This document shows positions 1 to 5,835 of a stretch of DNA of 9,401 bases, one piece after another. The notes beneath the pieces are model-generated. The model saw nothing but the letters and a program-made list of their open reading frames with translations. It made no database searches and was not told the DNA's origin. A program made the position numbers and the translations under genes. Position 1 is the first letter of the stretch, and each line of letters opens with the position of its first letter. The DNA comes from an uncultured Eubacteriales bacterium (GTDB taxonomy: Bacteria; Bacillota; Clostridia; Christensenellales; Aristaeellaceae). The stretch spans positions 1 to 9,401 of the forward strand of contig CACZOT010000240.1 in the NCBI GenBank assembly GCA_902782795.1, read 5' to 3'.

Positions 1-2
1 AA

Positions 3-773
3 GCGCCGAACTGGTCGTCCTGCGGGAAATACCTCTACTACAATTCCAACGGCCGCATCTTCCGCTTCGAGCTGGCCACCGGCGAGAGCCTGGAGATCGA
101 CACGGGCTTTGTGGACAACTGCAACAACGACCACGTCCTTTCTCCGGACGGCAGGGCCATCGCCATCAGTCACGGCACGCGCGAGGACCACAGGTCCCGC
201 GTGTACACCGTGCCGCTCACGGGGGGAACGCCGCGTCTGATCACGCCCATGGCGCCGAGCTATCTGCACGGCTGGTCGCCGGACGGCAAGACGCTGGCCT
301 ACTGTGCCGAGCGCGAGGGCGAATTCGATATCTACACCATCCCTGTGGAAGGCGGATTGGAGAAGCGGCTCACCACTGCGCCCGGCCTCAACGACGGCCC
401 GGAGTTCGACAGCGCGGGAGAGTACATCTGGTTCAACTCCGTTCGCACCGGCCTTATGCAAGCCTGGCGCATGCGCGCGGACGGTTCCGAGCAGACCCAG
501 ATGACCTTCGATCTCCAGTGGAACACCTGGTTCCCGCACATCTCTCCGGACAGGAAGCGCGTGGTGATGATCTCCTATCACGTGGGCGATCTCAAGCCCA
601 ACGAGCACCTGCCTCACAAGAACGTGGCCCTGCGCCTCATGGACGCCGAGGGCGGCGAACCGCGGATCCTCGTGGAGCTCTTCGGCGGGCAGGGGACCAT
701 CAACGTCAACTCCTGGGCGCCGGACAGCCGCCGCTTCGCCTTCGTACGCTACCGCATTCGAGGGCAGGAATAA
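3..773 (+). CDS. TolB/PD40-type beta-propeller protein, 5' end outside the window
   Basis: The reading frame is open from the left edge, so the gene is truncated at its start; 256 codons are visible to the TAA at 771-773. The protein shows repeated PD40/WD40-like blades with the S-P-D-G or similar turn: SPDGRAIAIS, WSPDGKTLAY, FDSAGEYIWF, ISPDRKRVVM and WAPDSRRFAF. This pattern defines the TolB-like six-bladed propeller fold. Such proteins occur in periplasmic TolB, but also as soluble proteins in Gram-positive sugar-use clusters and in oligogalacturonate lyase, whose metal site is built from histidines. Histidines sit between or beside blades here (codons at 267, 537 and 615), but I cannot show that they form a site. 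The gene lies 75 bp upstream of a sugar-binding protein on the same strand, so a role with the imported glycan is likely but unproven. The fold assignment is firm; enzyme versus binding role is open. Confidence 0.85.
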   Translation, partial: APNWSSCGKYLYYNSNGRIFRFELATGESLEIDTGFVDNCNNDHVLSPDGRAIAISHGTREDHRSRVYTVPLTGGTPRLITPMAPSYLHGWSPDGKTLAYCAEREGEFDIYTIPVEGGLEKRLTTAPGLNDGPEFDSAGEYIWFNSVRTGLMQAWRMRADGSEQTQMTFDLQWNTWFPHISPDRKRVVMISYHVGDLKPNEHLPHKNVALRLMDAEGGEPRILVELFGGQGTINVNSWAPDSRRFAFVRYRIRGQE

Positions 774-836
774 GAAAAGGTGTATCCGGCCCGGCCCAGC
801 CGGTCCGAGTACATAAATCCCTGGAAAAAAAGGAAT

Positions 837-841
837 GGAGG
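837..841 (+). promoter_or_regulatory. Shine-Dalgarno site that fixes the start of the solute-binding protein gene
   Basis: GGAGG lies 7 nt before the ATG at 849. The frame stays open upstream to a GTG at 780, but that GTG has no ribosome site and would put 23 extra residues in front of a perfect signal peptide. This site therefore decides for the start at 849. Confidence 0.85.
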
Positions 842-848
842 AACGGTC

Positions 849-2486
849 ATGAAGAAGAGAAACGTCTCAATCGCGCTCCTGCTCATCGCCGCGATGGTCT
901 TCAGCGTCGTCGCCTTTGCCGACAACGCCGACGGCCCGCTCACGCCGTATGAGGAACCGGTCAGCCTCTCCTGGGCTGTGCAGGCATCCGCCGTACAGCA
1001 GTTCATCGATGGCGATACCTACGAGAACAACGTCTGGTCCCGCCTGATCAAGGACAAGCTCAATATCGACCTGGAGGTCGCGTTCTCCGCCGATATCTCC
1101 ACCGACGCCTATAACAACAAGATGAATATCCTCCTGGCGTCCGGCGAGTTCCCGGATATCGTGCGCTACTCCAACCGTACCTTCTTCAAGCAGGCGGTCG
1201 AGGCCGGATACCTCCAGCCCATCGGCGAGGTCTTCGAGCAGTACGCCACCGACGCCGTCAAGCAGTATGAGATCGATTACGCCGACGCCTTCGACGGCGC
1301 CCGCATCGACGGCGAGCTCTGGGCTTTCCCGTACATGAACGACCACTTCCATCAGGCCGCGTTCCTCTGGATCCGCGACGATTGGCTCGAGAACACCGGC
1401 TCCGTCCCGCCCACCACGGTGGATGAGATGGTCGAGCTGGCCCGCAAGTTCACCTTCGAGGATCCCGACGGAAACGGCGTGGACGACACCTACGGCTTCG
1501 GCCTGGCGGGCAGCGTCGTGCAGTCCAACTACGGCACCCTCCTCGGCCTGGCCGGCGCGTTCGGCGTCCCCGGCTACGGCAACACCGGCGTCTTCTACCG
1601 CGGCGAGGACGGCAAGATGACCTTCGCCTACCTCCAGCCCGGCATGAAGGAGTGCCTCTCCCTCGTGCACGACATGTTCGAAGAAGGCCTCATCGATCCG
1701 GACTTTACCGCTGAGAACGTCGCCTCCATGGAGGACGATGTCGCCAACGGCAAGATCGGCATGATGTATCACATGAACTGGGGCACCTGGCATCCCTACA
1801 ACTATTCCTACCAGCAGAGCGGCGTCATCACTCGCCCGTACCCGATCCCCACTCAGGAGGGCTACGAGCCGAGGATGGGCATCAACTCCAACAAGACCGG
1901 CGACCTCTTCATGATCAGCGCCGAGTGCGAGCATCCGGAAGCCGCCATCAAGATCCTCAACCTGTACGAGGCCACCGCGATCTCCTCTCCTGACCCGAAA
2001 GACTTCCAGGTCTACTGGGCCAACGAGCAGTATCGCTTCTGCCCGATGTACATCGGCATCCCGACCGAGAACTTCGCGCCCATCCTGCACAAGGCTCTGA
2101 ACGCGGGCACCTCCGAGGGCCTCACCGGCACCGCTCTTGAGTACTACAACTACGTTGTGGGCTTCGAGAACGGCACCCTCGCCAGCGATACCAACGCCTA
2201 TGGCACCTGGGGCCAGATGTTCGTGGACGGCTTCGGCGGCTCCATGAAGATCGCTCTGGAGTACAAGGACAAGGGCTGGCTCGTCACCAACGAGATGGCC
2301 AACGACCTGCCGGAGATCTGGGTGCAGAACTCCTCCGTGCTGGGCGATATGGTCGACACCTGGTTCGTCGATATCATCATCGGCAACAAGCCGGTGGATT
2401 CCTTCGACGAGTTCGTGGACGCCTGGCTCGCCGCCGGCGGCCAGCAGACCCTGGACGAAATGGAAGTCCTCTATCCCGCCAAGTAA
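849..2486 (+). CDS. Extracellular solute-binding protein of a CUT1 carbohydrate ABC importer (LplA/YtcQ-like)
   Basis: This 545-residue protein should capture an oligosaccharide outside the membrane and deliver it to the two permeases encoded next. Residues 1-24 are a classical Sec signal: a basic MKKR start, a hydrophobic core and an A22-F23-A24 cleavage site before Asp25. There is no cysteine near the cleavage site, so it does not look like the lipoprotein usual for this family in Gram-positives. Residues 205-216 (DPDGNGVDDTYG) form the Asp-rich calcium-loop-like motif common in large LplA/YtcQ-type binding proteins. The length of about 540 residues also fits that group rather than the 400-residue MalE type. 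Many tryptophan and tyrosine residues, as in WGTWHPYNYSYQ, suit sugar stacking. A strong hairpin follows the gene. The ligand cannot be read from the sequence; relatives serve pectin-derived and other plant or host glycans. Confidence 0.92.
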   Translation: MKKRNVSIALLLIAAMVFSVVAFADNADGPLTPYEEPVSLSWAVQASAVQQFIDGDTYENNVWSRLIKDKLNIDLEVAFSADISTDAYNNKMNILLASGEFPDIVRYSNRTFFKQAVEAGYLQPIGEVFEQYATDAVKQYEIDYADAFDGARIDGELWAFPYMNDHFHQAAFLWIRDDWLENTGSVPPTTVDEMVELARKFTFEDPDGNGVDDTYGFGLAGSVVQSNYGTLLGLAGAFGVPGYGNTGVFYRGEDGKMTFAYLQPGMKECLSLVHDMFEEGLIDPDFTAENVASMEDDVANGKIGMMYHMNWGTWHPYNYSYQQSGVITRPYPIPTQEGYEPRMGINSNKTGDLFMISAECEHPEAAIKILNLYEATAISSPDPKDFQVYWANEQYRFCPMYIGIPTENFAPILHKALNAGTSEGLTGTALEYYNYVVGFENGTLASDTNAYGTWGQMFVDGFGGSMKIALEYKDKGWLVTNEMANDLPEIWVQNSSVLGDMVDTWFVDIIIGNKPVDSFDEFVDAWLAAGGQQTLDEMEVLYPAK

Positions 2487-2509
2487 GGGGCAAATCTTTT
2501 GATCCCTGA

Positions 2510-2540
2510 CCCTGGCGCGGGCCCCGCGCCCGCGCCAGGG
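2510..2540 (+). promoter_or_regulatory. Intercistronic GC-rich hairpin between binding-protein and permease genes
   Basis: A perfect 13-bp stem (2510-2522 pairing with 2528-2540) closes a 5-nt loop. It lies 23 nt after the binding-protein stop codon and is followed by TACTTCGTTT rather than a clean T-run, so it is at best a leaky terminator. In other sugar importers such hairpins (for example between malE and malF) protect the upstream mRNA from 3' decay and lower distal expression, giving more binding protein than permease. That role is inferred here. Confidence 0.75.
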
Positions 2541-2555
2541 TACTTCGTTTACTCA

Positions 2556-2573
2556 GCGCGCCGACCGGCGCGC
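2556..2573 (+). promoter_or_regulatory. Second small GC hairpin just before the permease ribosome site
   Basis: GCGCGCC at 2556-2562 pairs with GGCGCGC at 2567-2573 around a 4-nt loop. It ends just before the weak ribosome-site-like AGGGTGG at 2577-2583 that precedes the ATG at 2591. It could hinder ribosome access or stack with the larger hairpin upstream. In GC-rich DNA a 7-bp stem can occur by chance, so its function is uncertain. Confidence 0.4.
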
Positions 2574-2590
2574 AGCAGGGTGGTGTTTCC

Positions 2591-3505
2591 ATGCAGGCGC
2601 AAGGAAGAAAAAGGAAGGGACGCTTCCGCCGGGAGCTGCCCCTGGTCGTCATGCTACTGCCCGCCGTCGTGCTCGTCGCCATTTACAGCTACGGCTCCAT
2701 GGTCGGCATCGTCATCGCCTTCCAGAAATTCAAGCCGGCCAACGGCTTTTTTGGCTCGCCCTGGGTGGGCCTGGAGAACTTCCGCAACCTGTTCACCATG
2801 CCCACAATCGGCCAGGTCATCTATAACACCGTGGTGATCTCTCTGAGCAAGATGATCGGCGGCATCGTGGTGCCGGTGCTCTTCGCGCTGCTGCTCAACG
2901 AAGTCGGCAGCGTGTTTCTCAAACGCGCGTACCAGACCATGGTGTACCTGCCGCACTTCCTCTCCTGGGTCATCCTCGCAGGCATCTTTACGGATATCCT
3001 CTCGCGCGACGGCATCGTCAACCTGATGATCAAGGCCCTCGGCGCGCAGCCGGTGGGCTTCTTGAGCAACCAGCGCATCTTCCCCGTGACGATGATCGTC
3101 ACGGACATCTGGAAGGGCTTCGGCTTTGGCTCGGTCATCTACCTGGCCGCGCTGACCGGCATCGATCAGAACCTTTACGAGGCCGCCGAGATCGACGGCG
3201 CGGGCCGCCTCCAGCAGACGATCCACGTCACGCTCCCGGGCATCCTCTCGACGATCGTGCTGATGACGGTCCTGAGCCTGGCCAACATCCTCAACGGCGG
3301 GTTCGATCAGATCTACAATCTCTACACGCCCGCCGTGTACGCTACCGGCGATATCCTGGATACCTTCGTCTTCCGCCTGGGCATCAACAACGCGCAGTTC
3401 GCGCTCTCCACGGCGGCGGGCCTGTTCAAATCCATCGTCTCGCTGGTGTTCATCGTCATGTCTTATTGGCTGGCCGACCGCTTCGCCGGCTACCGCGTCT
3501 TCTGA
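2591..3505 (+). CDS. CUT1 carbohydrate ABC transporter permease, LplB/YteP-like
   Basis: This 304-residue integral membrane subunit forms half of the sugar channel. It has a basic cytoplasmic N-terminus (residues 5-14), a first membrane helix at about 16-44, and further hydrophobic segments near 77-105, 114-137, 163-190, 217-238 and 273-299: six in all, as expected of the MalF/LplB class. The cytoplasmic EAA loop that docks the ATPase is intact at residues 197-216, beginning EAAEIDGAG and ending in LP. The chosen ATG has a modest AGGGTGG-like ribosome site 7 nt upstream, weaker than that of the neighbouring genes. The stop lies 21 nt before the next permease, so the two are surely co-transcribed. 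No ATPase gene accompanies them; family members such as B. subtilis YteP use the shared ATPase MsmX. The substrate is unknown. Confidence 0.93.
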   Translation: MQAQGRKRKGRFRRELPLVVMLLPAVVLVAIYSYGSMVGIVIAFQKFKPANGFFGSPWVGLENFRNLFTMPTIGQVIYNTVVISLSKMIGGIVVPVLFALLLNEVGSVFLKRAYQTMVYLPHFLSWVILAGIFTDILSRDGIVNLMIKALGAQPVGFLSNQRIFPVTMIVTDIWKGFGFGSVIYLAALTGIDQNLYEAAEIDGAGRLQQTIHVTLPGILSTIVLMTVLSLANILNGGFDQIYNLYTPAVYATGDILDTFVFRLGINNAQFALSTAAGLFKSIVSLVFIVMSYWLADRFAGYRVF

Positions 3506-3526
3506 CGGCGGAAAGGAGGTACGAAC

Positions 3527-4426
3527 ATGAAGAGAAAAGCCTCCCGGGGAAGGGTCGTCTTCCTCGTGTGCAATTATATCCTCCTGACGCTGATCGCCCT
3601 GATCTGCGTGCTGCCGTTTGTGAACCTGCTGGCGATCTCGTTCTCCAACAAGACCGCCGTGGCCGCGAATCAGGTTTCCTTCTGGCCGATCGGGTTCAAC
3701 GTGGCGGCGTATGAATTCATCCTCAACAACCGCCAGTTCCTCACAGCCCTGGGGATCACCGTGCGCCGCACTGTTCTGGGCGTGGCGATCAACCTGGCCC
3801 TGATGGTCCTGACGGCCTATCCGCTCTCGAAATCCCCCCAGGAATTCCGCCTGCGCACGGTGTTTTCCTGGTTCTTCGTAGTGACGATCCTCTTTAACGG
3901 CGGCCTGATCCCCACCTACATGGTCGTCAAATACACCCACATCATGAACACCATATGGGCCCTGGTGCTGCCGGGCGCGGTACAGGTCTTCAACATGCTG
4001 GTGGTCATGAACTACATGCGCTGTCTGCCGCACGAATTGCAGGAGGCCGCCTATATCGACGGAGCCGGGCACTACAAGACCCTTTTCCAGGTGATTCTGC
4101 CCGTGTGCAAGCCGACGCTGGCCACCGTGACGCTGTTCGCCTTCGTCGGCCACTGGAACAGCTGGTACGACGGCATGATCTACATGAATACGGTGGACAA
4201 GTACCCCCTGCAGACGTATCTGCAGACCATCGTCATCAACCCGGAAGCGTTCTTCCGCAACGCCACGAACATCTCCGAGGAGCTGGGCAAATTCCTGAAC
4301 CTCGTCAGCGCGCGCACCACCAATGCCGCCCAGATGTTCCTGGCCATGATCCCGATCCTTTGCATCTATCCGTTCCTGCAGAAGTATTTCACCACCGGCC
4401 TGGTCATGGGCAGCGTCAAGGGCTGA
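3527..4426 (+). CDS. CUT1 carbohydrate ABC transporter permease, LplC/YtcP-like
   Basis: This 299-residue second channel subunit pairs with the preceding permease. A near-perfect ribosome site, AAAGGAGG at 3512-3519, sits 7 nt before the ATG. Hydrophobic segments near residues 9-39, 74-102, 108-135, 141-168, 195-217 and 268-290 give six membrane helices. The EAA loop is complete at residues 173-192 (EAAYIDGAG through LP), and the protein ends in TGLVMGSVKG, the conserved C-terminal tail of LplC/YtcP-type subunits. It is full length for the family with no sign of damage. The next gene begins 33 nt downstream. The family assignment is secure; the sugar transported is not visible from the sequence. 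Confidence 0.93.
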   Translation: MKRKASRGRVVFLVCNYILLTLIALICVLPFVNLLAISFSNKTAVAANQVSFWPIGFNVAAYEFILNNRQFLTALGITVRRTVLGVAINLALMVLTAYPLSKSPQEFRLRTVFSWFFVVTILFNGGLIPTYMVVKYTHIMNTIWALVLPGAVQVFNMLVVMNYMRCLPHELQEAAYIDGAGHYKTLFQVILPVCKPTLATVTLFAFVGHWNSWYDGMIYMNTVDKYPLQTYLQTIVINPEAFFRNATNISEELGKFLNLVSARTTNAAQMFLAMIPILCIYPFLQKYFTTGLVMGSVKG

Positions 4427-4459
4427 CCGGAAAGTAGACAAAGAGGGGAGAGCATACCC

Positions 4460-4915
4460 ATGAAAACGCATGTGCGCAAGGAAGGCTTCATCCAGATCAA
4501 CATCGTCGTCCGCGATATCGAGAAGGCCGCCGCCAAATGGGCGGAGCTTCTGGGCATCGAGACGCCCGCCATCCGCCTGAACCACCTGGAGGGAGGCGAC
4601 CACTATACCTATCGCGGCGAACCCGTCTCCTGCGATCTCAAAGTCTGCAATATCGATATGGGCTCCTTCGTCATCGAGCTGCACGAACCCTGCGGCGGGC
4701 CCAGCTCCTTCCAGGAATTCCTGGATAAACACGGCAACGGTGTGCACCACCTGGGCTTTGAGGTCGGCGCGGACCGCGACAGGGTCATTGCCCAGATGAC
4801 CGCGGACGGTTATAATACGGACAGGACCCTGGGCATCTACCCGGGCAGCAGCTGGACCATCGTGGACAGCGAGGACGACCTGGGCGTAAACCTGAACATC
4901 AAGCCCGTTCGCTGA
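4460..4915 (+). CDS. VOC-superfamily (glyoxalase/epimerase-like) protein
   Basis: The 151 residues form one pair of beta-alpha-beta-beta-beta modules: an N-terminal module FIQINIVVRDIEKAAAKW with a strand carrying FVIELHEP, then a second module from GVHHLGFEV to GVNLNIKPV. The layout resembles methylmalonyl-CoA epimerase and glyoxalase I, which bind one divalent metal through four residues. By motif alignment the positions are Gln12, Glu73, His97 and Asn146; the last is normally Glu, so the site may be altered. The gene has a GAGGGGAG ribosome site about 9 nt upstream, follows the permease by 33 nt and precedes a sugar-isomerase-like gene by 21 nt. Its place in a sugar cluster suggests epimerisation, isomerisation or lyase chemistry on a sugar-derived intermediate rather than methylglyoxal detoxification. 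The exact reaction is unknown. Confidence 0.82.
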   Translation: MKTHVRKEGFIQINIVVRDIEKAAAKWAELLGIETPAIRLNHLEGGDHYTYRGEPVSCDLKVCNIDMGSFVIELHEPCGGPSSFQEFLDKHGNGVHHLGFEVGADRDRVIAQMTADGYNTDRTLGIYPGSSWTIVDSEDDLGVNLNIKPVR

Positions 4916-4936
4916 GCGGGCGGGGGAGGCGGTCGT

Positions 4937-5773
4937 ATGCGATTTGGCGGCATCATCTTTGGCCGGTGGGAGACCCCAGAGGAATGGGCGCTCGCCGCGA
5001 AAAGGGCGGGGTATTCCGCGGTGTATTTTCCCGTGGATTACCGCGCCGAGACCGCGCTGATCGACGGATACGTGCGCGCCGCGCGCGAGGCGGATCTGGT
5101 CATCAGCGAGATCGGCGTGTGGAACAACCTGCTGGACCGCGACCAGGCCCGGCGCGAGGCCAACTTTCAGCGCGCCGTCCACCAGCTGGAACTGGCCGAT
5201 TACGTCGGCGCGAACTGCTGCGTGAACATCGCGGGCTCCTATTCCGAGCAGTGGGACGGCCCGCATCCGCAGAACCTCACGCCGCGCGCGTTCGCCGAGA
5301 TCGTGGAGACGACGCAGCGCGTCATCGACAGCGTACATCCGAAGCGGACGGCCTATTCCCTGGAGCCTATGCCCTGGATGTACCCAGACAGCGCCGATTC
5401 CTACCTCGATCTCATCCGCGCAGTAGATCGCAAGGGCTTCGCGGCGCATCTGGATATCGTTAACGTCCTCACCAGCCCGCAGCTGGTCTACCGCAGCGCC
5501 GAGGTCATCGACGAGTGGTTCGACAAGCTCGGGCCGCACATCCGCTCCTGCCACGCCAAGGATATCCGCCTCGGCGGCAAGCTCACCGTACACCTGGACG
5601 AATGCCGCCCGGGCACGGGCTTGGTCGATTACGAGACGTATATCCGCCGCGCCGACCAGCTGCGGGATGAGCGCGTCTGCCTGATGCTCGAACACATGAC
5701 CGAGGAGGAGGACTACATCCAGGCAACGAAGTTCGTCAAGGAGACCGCCGCGCGAATCGGCGTCGCCCTTTGA
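4937..5773 (+). CDS. Sugar phosphate isomerase/epimerase-like TIM-barrel enzyme (xylose isomerase-like, AP_endonuc_2 family)
   Basis: The 278-residue protein has the length and motif order of the family. The four metal ligands of this barrel are all recognisable: Glu143 in YSLEPMPW, Asp173 in AHLDIVN, His206 in SCHAKDI and Glu252 in LMLEHM. The usual G-x-G-x-x-D-Y segment before the last ligand is present at residues 226-232 (GTGLVDY). The strong GGGGGAGG ribosome site lies 7 nt before the ATG. The gene is the last of the operon and ends 10 nt before a terminator hairpin. Family members include hydroxypyruvate isomerase, tagatose/psicose 3-epimerases, inosose dehydratase, 3-dehydroshikimate dehydratase and 3-ketoglycoside-processing enzymes, so the fold and metal chemistry are clear but the substrate is not. 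Adjacency to the VOC gene suggests consecutive steps or a complex. Confidence 0.88.
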   Translation: MRFGGIIFGRWETPEEWALAAKRAGYSAVYFPVDYRAETALIDGYVRAAREADLVISEIGVWNNLLDRDQARREANFQRAVHQLELADYVGANCCVNIAGSYSEQWDGPHPQNLTPRAFAEIVETTQRVIDSVHPKRTAYSLEPMPWMYPDSADSYLDLIRAVDRKGFAAHLDIVNVLTSPQLVYRSAEVIDEWFDKLGPHIRSCHAKDIRLGGKLTVHLDECRPGTGLVDYETYIRRADQLRDERVCLMLEHMTEEEDYIQATKFVKETAARIGVAL

Positions 5774-5782
5774 ACCCCACTC

Positions 5783-5832
5783 AAAAAAGACCGCCCGTTC
5801 CGCAAAAGACGCGGAGCGGGCGGTCCTTTTTT
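5783..5832. terminator. Bidirectional rho-independent terminator between convergent operons
   Basis: A 15-bp stem (5789-5803 with 5811-5825, one G-U pair) closes a 7-nt loop. Six A residues precede it (5783-5788) and six T residues follow (5827-5832), so each strand's transcript ends in a stem plus U-run. It begins 10 nt after the isomerase stop and ends 3 nt before the stop of the oppositely oriented GTPase gene, so it can end both operons. Confidence 0.93.
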
Positions 5833-5835
5833 CGT

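Noticed and set aside
780..848. GTG start giving a longer solute-binding protein
   Set aside because: It has no ribosome site and would bury the signal peptide 23 residues from the N-terminus; the ATG at 849 has GGAGG at the right distance.
774..848. Possible promoter (TACATA near 810) or CCGGC/GCCGG hairpin before the binding-protein gene
   Set aside because: There is no matching -35 element at a proper distance, and the 5-bp stem with 8-nt loop is weak for this base composition. I also saw no catabolite-repression operator.
867..2090. Open frame of 407 codons on the minus strand
   Set aside because: It is the antisense shadow of the solute-binding protein, with repetitive Val/Gly/Asp/His composition and no plausible fold.
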